The notes: a model not told the origin generated them from the sequence alone. Positions 7,735 to 16,424 are shown, counted from the first letter of the stretch. The stretch is DNA of 64,000 nt from [Mycobacterium] crassicus (GCF_020181615.1 NZ_CP084029.1:3950800-4014799), one strand, 5' to 3'. Numbers and translations are program-made.

Positions 7735-8958
7735 GTGCTGACGCTCAAGGCGGCCGGGCTGCTCGACGTCGACTCCGGTGAGATCATCCGGCCCGGTGTC
7801 ATTCGGGTCGAAGGTGACCGGATAGTCGGCGTCGGCGGTTCGCCGTCCGATGCCGACGGGGAGGTGCTGGATCTCGGCGACCTGATCCTGCTGCCCGGGC
7901 TGATGGACATGGAGGTCAACCTGCTGATGGGCGGCCGGGGCGAAAACCCCGGCCTGTCCCAGGTTCAGGACGATCCGCCGACCCGGGTGCTGCGCGCGGT
8001 GGGCAACGCACGGCGCACACTGCGAGCCGGCTTCACCACGGTGCGCAATCTCGGATTGTTCGTCAAAACCGGCGGATACCTGCTCGATGTGGCGCTGGGC
8101 AAGGCGATCGACGCCGGCTGGATCGAAGGGCCGCGCGTGGTGCCGGCCGGTCACGCGATCACCCCCACCGGCGGGCACCTGGATCCGACCATGTTCGCCG
8201 CGTTCATGCCCGGCGTGCTGGAACTGACCGTCGAGGAGGGCATCGCCAACGGTGTCGACGAGATCCGTAAGGCGGTGCGCTATCAGATCAAGCACGGCGC
8301 TCAGCTGATCAAGGTGTGCTGCTCGGGCGGCGTCATGTCGTTGACCGGTGAGGCGGGCGCGCAACACTATTCGGATGAGGAGCTGCGGGCGATCGTCGAC
8401 GAGGCACACCGGCGCGGGCTGCGAGTGGCCGCACACACCCACGGCGCCGAGGCGGTCAAGCACGCGGTGGCCTGCGGGATCGACTGCATCGAGCACGGAT
8501 TCCTGATGGACGACGAGGCCATCAAGATGCTCGTCGACAATGACCGCTTCCTGGTGACCACCCGCCGGCTGGCCGAGGCGATGGACGTCTCCAAAGCCCC
8601 ACCGGAACTACAGGCCAAGGCTGCCGAGATGTTCCCCAAGTCCCGCACCTCGCTCAAGGCGGCCTACGAGGCCGGGGTCAAGATCGCCGTCGGCACCGAC
8701 GCGCCGGCCATCCCGCACGGCCGCAACGCCGACGAACTGGTCACCCTGGTCGAATGGGGCATCCCGCCGGCCGCCGTGCTCAAGGCGGCGACGGTGACCG
8801 CAGCCGAGTTGATCAACGCCGACGACCGCGGCCGGCTGGCCGAAGGACTGCTCGCAGACATCATCGGTGTGCCGGGAGATCCGTTGTCCGACATCACCGT
8901 CACCCGCAACGTTGCGTTCGTCATGAAAGGCGGCAAGGTTTATGTCAACAAGAACTGA
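7735..8958 (+). CDS. amidohydrolase-superfamily protein lacking the HxH metal motif (407 aa)
   Basis: Imidazolonepropionase / Xaa-Pro dipeptidase-like member of the amidohydrolase superfamily: N-terminal beta-sandwich, TIM barrel, C-terminal sandwich (FVMKGGKVYVNKN). Retained metal or catalytic residues: Lys193 in LIKVCCSGG, His234 in AAHTHG, His254 in CIEHG and Asp322 in GTDAP. The canonical GLxDxHxH at the end of strand 1 reads GLMDMEVNLL instead, with Glu60 and Asn62 replacing both histidines, so the metal centre must be altered. Start placed at GTG 7735, 2 bp after the preceding stop; the longer frame from 7663 lies inside the previous gene. It overlaps the following NTF2-like gene by 17 bp. 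Confidence 0.85.
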   Translation: MLTLKAAGLLDVDSGEIIRPGVIRVEGDRIVGVGGSPSDADGEVLDLGDLILLPGLMDMEVNLLMGGRGENPGLSQVQDDPPTRVLRAVGNARRTLRAGFTTVRNLGLFVKTGGYLLDVALGKAIDAGWIEGPRVVPAGHAITPTGGHLDPTMFAAFMPGVLELTVEEGIANGVDEIRKAVRYQIKHGAQLIKVCCSGGVMSLTGEAGAQHYSDEELRAIVDEAHRRGLRVAAHTHGAEAVKHAVACGIDCIEHGFLMDDEAIKMLVDNDRFLVTTRRLAEAMDVSKAPPELQAKAAEMFPKSRTSLKAAYEAGVKIAVGTDAPAIPHGRNADELVTLVEWGIPPAAVLKAATVTAAELINADDRGRLAEGLLADIIGVPGDPLSDITVTRNVAFVMKGGKVYVNKN

Positions 8959-9364
8959 CGACCTGGTCGAGATCCAGCAGACCCTGGCCCGCTACGCGGT
9001 GACCATCACCCAGGGCGACATCGACGGGCTGGTGGCGGTGTTCACCCCGGACGGCACCTACAGCGCGTTCGGCGAAACCTATTCTCTGGAACGGTTTCCG
9101 GTGCTGGTCGAGGCCGCGCCCAAGGGCCTGTTCATGACCGGCACCCCGGTGATCGCGCTGGACGGCGACAGCGCGACCGGCACCCAGCCGCTGTGCTTCA
9201 TCGACCACGCCAGCCACGACATGCGGATCGGCTACTACAACGACACCTATGTGCGCACCGCCGACGGCTGGCGGCTGCGGACCCGCAAGATGACGTTCAT
9301 CCGGCGCAGCGGCACGCACGATGCCGGACGTCCGCACGCCATCGGCCGGCCCGAAGCCCAATGA
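8942..9364 (+). CDS. SnoaL/NTF2-like fold protein (140 aa)
   Basis: Small alpha+beta cone-fold protein of the SnoaL_4 / nuclear-transport-factor-2-like type, a fold used by steroid isomerases, dehydratases and scaffold proteins. Seen: the opening helix DDLVEIQQTLARYAVTITQGDIDGLVAVFTPDGTYSAFGE, where the D-G-L-x-x-x-F-T-x-D-G-x-Y pattern is the family signature, then strands ending YVRTADGWRLRTRKMTFIRR. It overlaps the amidohydrolase gene by 17 bp and the acyl-CoA dehydrogenase gene by 4 bp (ATGA). A dehydratase or isomerase step in the pathway is possible but not shown by catalytic residues I can assign. Confidence 0.87.
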   Translation: MSTRTDDLVEIQQTLARYAVTITQGDIDGLVAVFTPDGTYSAFGETYSLERFPVLVEAAPKGLFMTGTPVIALDGDSATGTQPLCFIDHASHDMRIGYYNDTYVRTADGWRLRTRKMTFIRRSGTHDAGRPHAIGRPEAQ

Positions 9365-10521
9365 CGATGACGGCGCCAGCCGGAGGAGCGCTCGGGCCAA
9401 CAGCACCCGACATGAATGTCGCCCAATTCCAAGCAGATCTGCGTTCCTGGCTCGACGACAACGACCTGAGCCCCGGACCGGACAACTCACTGCAAGGACA
9501 CCTCAAGCAGTTCGCCCGGGTCTCAGCCGCCCTCTACGAGGCCGATTGGATGCGCTACGGCTGGCCTGTCGAAGCCGGCGGGCTGGGCGGTCCGGCGATG
9601 CTGCGGGCCGTCGTCGGCGAAGAGGTGGTCGGCCGTAGGCTGGCCGAGCCCGGGCCGTACTCGATGCTGGAAGTACTGGCGCCCACCATGATCGACTACG
9701 CGCCACCGGAACTGGCCGCAGAGATGTTGCCGCGGCTGCTGTCCGGCCGCGAACAGTGGTGTCAGGGCTTTTCCGAGCCCGGTTCCGGCAGCGACCTGGC
9801 ATCACTGAGCACCCGGGCCACCCCGCGCGGCGACCAGTGGGTGATCAACGGCCAGAAGGTCTGGACCAGCTTCGCCCAGTACTCGCACCGCTGCATCCTG
9901 CTGACCCGCACCGGGGAGGCCGAGACCCCGAATCACCAGGCGATCACCGCGTTCTTCGTCGACATGGACACCCCCGGTATCGACGTGCGCCCGCTGTGCA
10001 CCATGCACGGCGTCGACGAGTTCTGCGAGGTGTACTTCGACGATGTCGTCGTCGACGGCTCGCGGATGCTCGGCAAGCCCGGCGACGGCTGGCAGCTGGC
10101 CATGGACCTGCTGCCCTATGAGCGCTCGACGTGCTTCTGGCAGCGCATCGCCTACCTGTACGCGCGCTTCGACGCGCTGATCGCCGAGGTGAAGCGCCAG
10201 GGCGCGACCGTCGACAACGAGCTGGGTGCGGTGTTTCTGGCGCTGCACACCCTGCGCTGCCGCTCCCGCGCCACCCAGCACCGGCTGGCCGACGGCGGGC
10301 GGCTGGGCCCGGACACCTCGATCGACAAGGTGCTGCTGGCCAGCGCCGAACAGTTGCTCTATGACACCACGCGCGACCTGCTGCCGGGCCTGATCGAGCT
10401 GGACGAGACGCAGTGGCGCTCCGAGTACCTCTACTCCCGGGCGGCCACCATCTACGGCGGGACCGCCGAGATCCAGCGCAACATCATCGCCCGCCGACTG
10501 CTCGACCTCGGAAAGGAGTGA
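9361..10521 (+). CDS. acyl-CoA dehydrogenase, full-length subunit (386 aa)
   Basis: FadE-type flavoprotein that introduces a C=C bond alpha-beta to a CoA thioester. Seen: WCQGFSEPGSGSDLASLSTRA, which is the substrate/FAD-binding Q-x-x-SEP-G-(S/A)-GSD motif, VINGQKVWTSFAQ, and the C-terminal IYGGTAEIQRNIIARRLLDLG. The ATG overlaps the stop of the NTF2-like gene; a later ATG (MNVAQFQAD) at 9412 is an alternative. The next gene, 2 bp downstream, is a shortened paralogue, so the two probably form an alpha2-beta2 heterotetramer as known for the mycobacterial steroid-degrading FadE pairs. Confidence 0.92.
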   Translation: MTMTAPAGGALGPTAPDMNVAQFQADLRSWLDDNDLSPGPDNSLQGHLKQFARVSAALYEADWMRYGWPVEAGGLGGPAMLRAVVGEEVVGRRLAEPGPYSMLEVLAPTMIDYAPPELAAEMLPRLLSGREQWCQGFSEPGSGSDLASLSTRATPRGDQWVINGQKVWTSFAQYSHRCILLTRTGEAETPNHQAITAFFVDMDTPGIDVRPLCTMHGVDEFCEVYFDDVVVDGSRMLGKPGDGWQLAMDLLPYERSTCFWQRIAYLYARFDALIAEVKRQGATVDNELGAVFLALHTLRCRSRATQHRLADGGRLGPDTSIDKVLLASAEQLLYDTTRDLLPGLIELDETQWRSEYLYSRAATIYGGTAEIQRNIIARRLLDLGKE

Positions 10522-10523
10522 CG

Positions 10524-11327
10524 ATGACCATCGGAATGGATGCCGCCTCGATCACTCTGCTGGAAGACACCCTGCGCAAGACCATGGCCTCGGCGTCCGG
10601 CGCCGCACTGGATCAGGCCCTGGGCGAACTCGGTTGGGCAGAAATGCTTTCCGAGGATCCGGACATGGCGATCCCGCTGGTGTTCCGGCTCCTCGGGGAG
10701 ACCGGGGCGCACGCCTCGGTACTCAACGACGTGATACTGGAGACCATCGGCGGCCTGCCCGGCGGCACTCCCCCGCTGCCCTATGCCGGCGGCAGTTGGG
10801 TGATCTGGGAACGCAGCGAACGCGAGGGCAATCCCGTCCTCGGCGGGCTGCCGCTGCGCGGAGTGCCCGGCGGGGAACAGATGCGACTGGGTGAAGCGCG
10901 CCGCGCAGTGGGGTGGTGGCTGGTCGGATCGGCGCGGGCGATGCTGGCCCTGGCCCGACAGCACGCATTGGACCGGGCGCAGTTCGGTAAACCGATCGCC
11001 TCCTTCCAGGCCATTCGGCACCGGCTCGCCGAAACCCTGGTCGCCATCGAGGGTGCCGAGGCCACCCTCACCGTGCCCGTCGTCGACAGTCCGGACCTGA
11101 CCGCCATGCTGGCTAAAGCCGCCGCGGGCAAGGCCGCGCTGACCGCGGCCAAGCACTGCCAGCAGGTGCTCGGCGGCGTCGGCTTCACCGCCGAACACGA
11201 TCTGCACCGGCACATCGAACGGGTACTGGTGCTGGACGGACTGCTCGGCAATGCCCGTGAGTTGACCCGCCAGGTCGGCGGCGGTCTGCGCGCCCGCGGT
11301 TCGGCGCCCCGGCTGGTGCAGCTGTAA
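10524..11327 (+). CDS. acyl-CoA dehydrogenase, short partner subunit (267 aa)
   Basis: Shortened acyl-CoA dehydrogenase-like protein, about 110 residues below the normal family length. The C-terminal four-helix part is clear (ALARQHALDRAQFGKPIASFQAIRHRLAE and QQVLGGVGFTAEHDLHRHIERV), but the SEPG-SGSD substrate motif of the middle domain is missing. This is the expected form of the second chain in heteromeric FadE enzymes, which contributes FAD-binding Arg and the GGxGxTxE/H loop. Start at ATG 10524 with GAAAGGAG 5 nt upstream. Last gene of the operon; the convergent gene at 11364 ends 36 bp away. Confidence 0.9.
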   Translation: MTIGMDAASITLLEDTLRKTMASASGAALDQALGELGWAEMLSEDPDMAIPLVFRLLGETGAHASVLNDVILETIGGLPGGTPPLPYAGGSWVIWERSEREGNPVLGGLPLRGVPGGEQMRLGEARRAVGWWLVGSARAMLALARQHALDRAQFGKPIASFQAIRHRLAETLVAIEGAEATLTVPVVDSPDLTAMLAKAAAGKAALTAAKHCQQVLGGVGFTAEHDLHRHIERVLVLDGLLGNARELTRQVGGGLRARGSAPRLVQL

Positions 11328-11363
11328 GCCTCTGGTCCGGCCGTCACCGCCGCCAGGTCCGCG

Positions 11364-12545
11364 CTAGCCCCGGGGCAGTCCCAGCACCCGCTGCGCGATG
11401 ATGTTGCGCTGAATCTCCGAGGTTCCGCCGGCGATGGTCCCGGAGAAACTGCGCAGATAACGGTCGAACCAGCTGCTGGTCGCGTGGTCCTCGTTCATCG
11501 GCGTGTAGACCCCCGAGGTGGCCGGATGTGCCAGGGCGCCAACACCGGCCGCGTTCAGCGCATGCTCGGCGGCGGTCTGCACCGCCTCGGAGCCCAGCAG
11601 CTTGAGCACCGACAGTCCGGGGACGTCCTGCTCGCCGCGAGCCGCCTGGGCCAGTGCCACCGAACCGAGCAGCCGCAGCGCCTGGTTGTCCATCAGCAGG
11701 GTGGCGAAGTGGTCGCGGTCCAGCGGCCCGGCCGGACGGAAGTCGTGGATCAGATCGCGCAGCCGGTCGGCGAAGCTCATCCACAGCAGGGTGCGTTCAT
11801 GTCCGAGCGATCCGTTGGCCACCCCCCAGCCACCGTTGAGCGGACCCACCAGATTCTCCACGGGCACCTGGACGTCGGTGAAGAACACCTCGTTGAAATC
11901 GATGTCATCGTGCGCGCACGCCGAGGCGAACGGCCGCCGCACCACGCCGGGTGCGTCGGTCGGGATCAGCAACACACTGATGCCCTTGTGTTTCGGGGCG
12001 TCCGGGTCGGTCCGCACGAACGTCAACAACACATCGGCGTCGTGGGCGCCCGATGTCCACACCTTCTGGCCGTTGACCACGAAGTGGTCCCCGGAAAGCA
12101 CCGCGCGGGTCTGTAATCCGGCCAGGTCCGAGCCGGCGCCGGGCTCGCTCATGCCCAGCGACGCACTGATCTCGGCCCGCAGGATCGGCACCGCCCAGCG
12201 CCGCTTCTGTTCCTCGGTGCCGAACGACAGCAGCGACGCCGCGATGATGCCGACCCCCTGCGGGTTGAAGCTGGGGTAGATCCGGCGCCGGGACAACTCT
12301 TCGGAGTGCACGTACTGCTGCAGGATCGTGGCGTTGCGGCCGCCGAACTCCGGTGGGTTGCCGGGCAGCAGCCAACCGTTGTCGAACAGCAGTCGCTGCC
12401 AGCGGCGCGCCCATTCCGGCACGTGCGAGCAGGACCGGGAGCGTTCGATGGTGTCGGCCTCGGCGGGCAGATGCTCGTCGAGGAACGCGGCGAACTCCGC
12501 CCGGAAATTCTCGATATCGGTATCGAAGGTGAGTTGCACCGACAC
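11364..12545 (-). CDS. acyl-CoA dehydrogenase (393 aa)
   Basis: Full-length FadE-type acyl-CoA dehydrogenase. Seen: LGMSEPGAGSDLAGLQTRA, FVVNGQKVWTSGAHDADVLLTFVRTD, and C-terminal SFSGTIAGGTSEIQRNIIAQRVLGLPRG. The frame stays open to 12743, but I place the start at GTG 12545 (MSVQLTFDTDIENFR) because CCGAGGAGT lies just upstream and the extension is Arg-rich and crosses the operator. It is a single-gene unit, divergent from the TetR gene at 12758, with the palindromic operator at 12625-12639 between them. Unlike the other dehydrogenases in the window it has no short partner next to it. Confidence 0.92.
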   Translation of the reverse strand: MSVQLTFDTDIENFRAEFAAFLDEHLPAEADTIERSRSCSHVPEWARRWQRLLFDNGWLLPGNPPEFGGRNATILQQYVHSEELSRRRIYPSFNPQGVGIIAASLLSFGTEEQKRRWAVPILRAEISASLGMSEPGAGSDLAGLQTRAVLSGDHFVVNGQKVWTSGAHDADVLLTFVRTDPDAPKHKGISVLLIPTDAPGVVRRPFASACAHDDIDFNEVFFTDVQVPVENLVGPLNGGWGVANGSLGHERTLLWMSFADRLRDLIHDFRPAGPLDRDHFATLLMDNQALRLLGSVALAQAARGEQDVPGLSVLKLLGSEAVQTAAEHALNAAGVGALAHPATSGVYTPMNEDHATSSWFDRYLRSFSGTIAGGTSEIQRNIIAQRVLGLPRG

Positions 12546-12624
12546 TCCTCGGTTCGGGCGCCCCGGGATGTCCCGATCCGGATCGGCTCGGATGTTGCGA
12601 GTCCGCTTCCATAGACGCAGTAAT

Positions 12625-12639
12625 GAGAATATCATTCTC
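12625..12639. promoter_or_regulatory. GAGAA-N5-TTCTC palindrome between acyl-CoA dehydrogenase and TetR
   Basis: Perfect copy GAGAATATCATTCTC in the 212-bp divergent region 12546-12757, 80 bp before the acyl-CoA dehydrogenase and 118 bp before the TetR start. Its place next to a TetR gene makes that protein the best candidate to bind all copies and to control its own synthesis. Confidence 0.7.
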
Positions 12640-12757
12640 GGATGGAGAAGTTGCGATCTCAGAAGCGTCGGCCGTCTGCCGGTGCGGCGCGTCGCCCGTC
12701 GATTACCGTCCAGTACAGTTGCGCTATGTCTCGGCCACCCCACCGTCCGGAGTGCCG

Positions 12758-13411
12758 GTGACCAGTCCGAGTGAAGAACCGGCCTGGAAGCAGCGCGCGG
12801 TCGAACGCTCCATCAAGACCGCGAAGATTCGCGCAGCGCAGCGCGTCCAGCGCTTTCTCGACGCCGCTCAGTCGATCATCATCGAAAAGGGCAGCACCGA
12901 CTTCACCGTTCAGGAGGTCGTCGACCGCTCCCGCCAGTCACTGCGCAGCTTCTACCTGCAGTTCGACGGCAAACACGAGCTGCTGCTGGCCCTGTTCGAG
13001 GACGCCCTGAGCCGCGCGGCCGACCAGATCCGCGCCGCGACGGCCAACCACAGCGATCCGATGGAACGCCTCAAGGTCGCCGTGGAGCTACTCTTCGAGT
13101 CGTCGCGCCCGGACCCGGCCGCCAAGCGTCCGCTGTTCTCCGATTTCGCACCCAGCCTGCTGCTGACCCACCCGACCGAGGTCAGAATCGCCCACGCCCC
13201 GCTGCTGTCGTTGCTCGCCGAGTTGACCGAACAGGCAGCCGACGCCGGCCAGTTGCGCCCCGGCGCCAACCCCCGGCGAGTGGCGGCCATGATCATGCAG
13301 ACGGTGCTGTTCAACGCTCAATCCAGCCCCGCCTCAACCGATCCGGCGGTCAACCCGCTGACCGCGGACGAGGTCTGGGACTTCTGCGCGCACGGCTTCG
13401 GCCGTAACTGA
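12758..13411 (+). CDS. TetR-family transcriptional regulator (217 aa), candidate master regulator of the catabolic cluster
   Basis: TetR-type repressor. The N-terminal helix-turn-helix is seen as RFLDAAQSIIIEKGSTDFTVQEVVDRSRQSLRSFYLQFDGKHELLLALFEDAL (written here as consecutive helices of the domain at residues about 28-80); the rest is the ligand-binding helical domain. The frame is open from 12623, but that ATG is inside the operator; I choose GTG 12758, which has CCGGAG 5 nt upstream and begins VTSPSEEPAWKQRAV; GTG 12752 is also possible. It lies in the middle of the region whose promoters carry the GAGAA palindrome. Ligand is unknown, possibly an acyl-CoA intermediate as for other mycobacterial catabolic TetR proteins (inference). 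Confidence 0.87.
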   Translation: MTSPSEEPAWKQRAVERSIKTAKIRAAQRVQRFLDAAQSIIIEKGSTDFTVQEVVDRSRQSLRSFYLQFDGKHELLLALFEDALSRAADQIRAATANHSDPMERLKVAVELLFESSRPDPAAKRPLFSDFAPSLLLTHPTEVRIAHAPLLSLLAELTEQAADAGQLRPGANPRRVAAMIMQTVLFNAQSSPASTDPAVNPLTADEVWDFCAHGFGRN

Positions 13412-13480
13412 CCCTCACCCCCACCAGCGCGCCCGATCGATTCGGTAGGCGCGCGGATTCGTCGTGCCGGTCCGCGGCCG

Positions 13481-13519
13481 CGACCAACCCTGACATCGCG
13501 CGACCAACCCTGGACATCG
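13481..13519 (+). repeat. tandem 18/19-bp direct repeat upstream of aldehyde dehydrogenase
   Basis: CGACCAACCCTGACATCG at 13481-13498 is repeated as CGACCAACCCTGGACATCG at 13501-13519, two units at a 20-bp period. It lies in the 171-bp gap before the aldehyde dehydrogenase gene, upstream of the degenerate palindrome at 13545. Two helical turns of spacing would suit an activator site; nothing else is known. Confidence 0.6.
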
Positions 13520-13544
13520 GATGACGAAGCGCATACTCTCATCT

Positions 13545-13559
13545 GCGAACGTAATTATC
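13545..13559. promoter_or_regulatory. degenerate copy of the GAGAA palindrome
   Basis: GCGAACGTAATTATC matches the operator copy at 5530 (GAGAACGTGATTCTC) at 12 of 15 positions, with the arm changes at positions 2 and 13. It lies 23 bp before the aldehyde dehydrogenase start. Weak on its own; supported by its placement at the expected promoter. Confidence 0.4.
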
Positions 13560-13582
13560 GGTAAACGAGAAGAGGATTTTCC

Positions 13583-15040
13583 ATGTCGGTGCAGACGGTG
13601 TTGGATGACATCCGGAAGGTCCCCGGCACCGGTGACGTGATCCCGATCATCGATCCGGCCACCGAAGAGCAGATCAGCGAGTTCACCGACTGCGGGCCCG
13701 AGGCCGTCAACGACGCGGTCGCCCGGGCCAAGGCCACCGCCGAGTCCGGCGTGTGGTCAGGCATGGCCGACTACGACCGGGCCCGGGTGTTGTGGAAGAT
13801 CGCCGACCTGATCGACGAGAACGCCGAGGTGCTGGCCGAACTCGAGTCCATCAACGCCGGCATCCCGGCCTCCCAGGCCGCGATCATCACCAAGGTCGGC
13901 TCGGAGTGGTTCCGCTACTACGCCGGCTGGTGCACCAAGATCGACGGCATCGCGCGCGACGTGAACACCGGCGGCCTGACCGGCATCGAGTCGCACCAAC
14001 ACGTCTACACGATGCGCGAGCCCTACGACGTTGTGGGACTGATCTTCCCGTGGAACGGGCCGGTGTTCAACTTCTGCGCCAAGCTGGCACCGTCGCTGGC
14101 CGCGGGCTGCAGCAGCGTCGTCAAGCCGGCCGAGGAGACCCCGCTCTCGGCGTTGGTCCTGAACCGCATCCTGCATGAGGCCGGGGTTCCCGACGGCGTG
14201 GTGAACATGGTGCTCGGCTACGGCCACACCGCCGGTGCGGCGATCACCGCGCACCCCGACGTCGACAAGGTGGCGTTCACCGGATCGACCGAGGTCGGTC
14301 GGGAGATCGTCCGCGCCTCGGCGGCAAGCAATCTCAACAAGGTGACCCTCGAGCTCGGCGGAAAGTCCCCGGTGCTGATCTATGACGACGCCGACCTGGA
14401 CATGGCCATCAGCATGGCGGCGTTCGGCACCTTCGTGCACTCCGGGCAGGCCTGCGTGTGCGGTTCGCGCATCTTCGCCCAGCGCGGTGTCTACGAGCGG
14501 GTCGTCGAAGGCATCGCCAACATGGCCAACATGATGCAGCTCGGCGGCCCCAAGGACGAGGGCGTCATGGTCGGTCCGCTGATCAGCCAGAAGCAGCTCA
14601 CCCGGGTGCTCGGCTACCTCGAGCAGGGCAAGGCCGACGGCAACGAGCTCGTCACCGGAGGCCACCGGCTGGACCGCAAGGGCTACTTCGTGCACCCGAC
14701 CGTGGTCACAGGCGTCGACCCCGACTCCAGCCGGCTGTTCCAGGAGGAGATCTTCGGCCCGGTGGTCACGATCCTGCCGTTCGACGACGACGACGAGGCG
14801 ATCGCGTTGGCCAACAACAGCACTTACGGACTGGCCGCCACAGCCTGGACCACCAACCTCGGCCGGGCACACCGACTGGCCAAGCGGCTCAAGGCCGGAA
14901 CCGTGGGACTGAACTGCCAGATGCAGTTCGACCACTCGATGCCGTTCGGCGGCTACAAGCAGTCCGGCTGGGGCTTGGAGTCCGGCAAGGCCGGCATCGA
15001 GACCTACCTGCAGACGAAGATCGTCTGGACCCAGATGTAG
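13583..15040 (+). CDS. aldehyde dehydrogenase (485 aa)
   Basis: NAD(P)-dependent aldehyde dehydrogenase oxidising an aldehyde intermediate to the acid. Seen: IFPWNGPVFNF with the catalytic Asn region, VKPAEETPLSA, FTGSTEVGREI, the general base Glu257 in VTLELGGKSP, the nucleophile Cys291 in SGQACVCGSR, and the C-terminal EIFGPVVTI and PFGGYKQSGWG motifs. An Arg-rich antisense frame is a shadow. ATG is preceded by GAAGAGGA. It begins a two-gene unit with the reductase-like gene 14 bp downstream, behind a degenerate operator and a direct repeat. Confidence 0.95.
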   Translation: MSVQTVLDDIRKVPGTGDVIPIIDPATEEQISEFTDCGPEAVNDAVARAKATAESGVWSGMADYDRARVLWKIADLIDENAEVLAELESINAGIPASQAAIITKVGSEWFRYYAGWCTKIDGIARDVNTGGLTGIESHQHVYTMREPYDVVGLIFPWNGPVFNFCAKLAPSLAAGCSSVVKPAEETPLSALVLNRILHEAGVPDGVVNMVLGYGHTAGAAITAHPDVDKVAFTGSTEVGREIVRASAASNLNKVTLELGGKSPVLIYDDADLDMAISMAAFGTFVHSGQACVCGSRIFAQRGVYERVVEGIANMANMMQLGGPKDEGVMVGPLISQKQLTRVLGYLEQGKADGNELVTGGHRLDRKGYFVHPTVVTGVDPDSSRLFQEEIFGPVVTILPFDDDDEAIALANNSTYGLAATAWTTNLGRAHRLAKRLKAGTVGLNCQMQFDHSMPFGGYKQSGWGLESGKAGIETYLQTKIVWTQM

Positions 15041-15054
15041 CCGGGATCGACGAC

Positions 15055-16131
15055 ATGGCACGCACGCCGAACACCCCGTATCGGATCGTCCAGTGGACCA
15101 CCGGCAACGTCGGAAAGAGCGCGGTCAGGGCGATCGCCGCCAGTCCCGACTACGAACTCGTCGGGCTCTTCGCGTGGTCGGCCGACAAGTCCGGCCGGGA
15201 CGCCGGGGAGCTGGCCGGCATCGCGCCGCTCGGCGTCACCGCGACCCACGACACCGCGGCACTGCTGGCGCTCAAACCCGACTGCGTCGTCTACAACCCG
15301 ATGTGGATCAACGTCGACGAGCTGGTGGAGATCCTGTCCGCGGGCGTGAACGTGGTGACCTCGGCGTCGTTCATCACCGGGCACAACCTCGGAGGTGACC
15401 GGGACAGGCTCGAAAAGGCCTGCCGCGACGGCGATTCCACCCTGTTCGGCTCCGGCGTCAGCCCGGGCTTCGCCGAGTTGCTGGCCATCGTCGCGGCGAC
15501 GGGCTGCGACCGGGTCGACAAGGTGACCATCACCGAGTCGGCGGACACCACGCTGTATGACTCCCCCGACACCGAACGTCCGGTGGGATTCGGCACCGCG
15601 ATCGACGACCCCGGCCTGGCGCCGATGGCCGCCAACGGGACGGCGGTCTTCGCCGAAGCTGTCCGACTGGTGGCCGACGCGATCGGCGTCGAACTCGATG
15701 AGATCACCTGTGTCGCCGAATACGCCCAGACCACAGCGGATCTGCCGATGGCATCGTGGACGATCCCGGCCGGTCACGTGGCCGGTGTGTTCGCCAGCTG
15801 GCGGGGCATCGTCGACGGGAAGACGGTCATCGACATCAATGTCCGATGGCGCAAGGGTCAGACGCTGGAGCCGGACTGGCAGATGGACGGCGACGGCTGG
15901 AAGATCACCATCGACGGACGCCCTACGGTGAACATGCAGGTCGGCTTCACCCCGCCGCAGGACATGATCGAAAACGCCACCAGCATCGACGATTTCTTCG
16001 AGCTCGGCCACATCATGACGGCGATGCCGCCGATCAACGCCATTCCGGCCGTGGTCGCCGCCGAGTCCGGCATCGCCACCTACAACGATCTGTCGTTGAC
16101 CCTGCCGCGCGGCCGGGCTCACCAGAGATAG
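15055..16131 (+). CDS. dihydrodipicolinate reductase-like NAD(P)H-binding oxidoreductase (358 aa)
   Basis: N-terminal Rossmann domain of the DapB / 2,4-diaminopentanoate dehydrogenase-like type: YRIVQWTTGNVGKSAVRAIAASPDYELVGLFAWSADKSGRDAGELAGI carries the G-x-x-G-x-x cofactor loop and the DapB-like follow-up, then DCVVYNPMWINVDELVEILSAGVNVVTSASF. The C-terminal domain is of the type common in mycobacterial catabolic clusters. Start ATG 15055 is 14 bp after the aldehyde dehydrogenase stop; a longer open frame from 14458 lies inside that gene and is a shadow. The 3' end overlaps the convergent membrane operon by 13 bp. The exact substrate is unknown; lysine synthesis is unlikely from context. 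Confidence 0.85.
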   Translation: MARTPNTPYRIVQWTTGNVGKSAVRAIAASPDYELVGLFAWSADKSGRDAGELAGIAPLGVTATHDTAALLALKPDCVVYNPMWINVDELVEILSAGVNVVTSASFITGHNLGGDRDRLEKACRDGDSTLFGSGVSPGFAELLAIVAATGCDRVDKVTITESADTTLYDSPDTERPVGFGTAIDDPGLAPMAANGTAVFAEAVRLVADAIGVELDEITCVAEYAQTTADLPMASWTIPAGHVAGVFASWRGIVDGKTVIDINVRWRKGQTLEPDWQMDGDGWKITIDGRPTVNMQVGFTPPQDMIENATSIDDFFELGHIMTAMPPINAIPAVVAAESGIATYNDLSLTLPRGRAHQR

Positions 16132-16418
16132 ATCACCAGCACCGACGCCCACAGCAGCACCTGCCAGACATCGGTGGCGCGGCGCAGCCAGATCGGCGCC
16201 GTTCGCACCTCCATGAAGTTGCTGATAATCAACCGGGCCTTGACGGCCGACAGCGCGATCACCAGGCAGGTGATGGGAATGCTGGGTTCGACATGCCTGC
16301 CGGCGTGCCCCGGCGAAAGCCGCCAGGCCAGTGCGGTGATGGCCACCAGCACCAGCCAGGTGAGGGTGGTCAGACGCTCGGGCCGGTGGGCGAACATCGA
16401 CTGTGGCTGTGCGGTCAC
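16119..16418 (-). CDS. cytochrome oxidase subunit IV / NorF-like membrane protein (99 aa)
   Basis: Three predicted membrane helices: about residues 18-36 (LTWLVLVAITALAWRLS), 46-66 (SIPITCLVIALSAVKARLII) and 80-98 (TDVWQVLLWASVLVIYLW). The middle segment A-x-x-K-x-x-x-I-x-x-x-F-M-E-x-R is the hallmark of prokaryotic subunit IV / NorF-like small subunits. It is the last gene of a four-gene leftward operon and starts 6 bp after the subunit III-like gene, the usual coxIII-coxIV order. No heme-copper subunit I or II is in the window, so its oxidase partner is unknown. Confidence 0.85.
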   Translation of the reverse strand: MTAQPQSMFAHRPERLTTLTWLVLVAITALAWRLSPGHAGRHVEPSIPITCLVIALSAVKARLIISNFMEVRTAPIWLRRATDVWQVLLWASVLVIYLW

Positions 16419-16424
16419 GCCAAT

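Noticed and set aside
14458..16131. 557-codon version of the DapB-like gene
   Set aside because: Its first 200 residues are an out-of-frame Arg-rich reading of the aldehyde dehydrogenase. The ATG at 15055 begins the homology.
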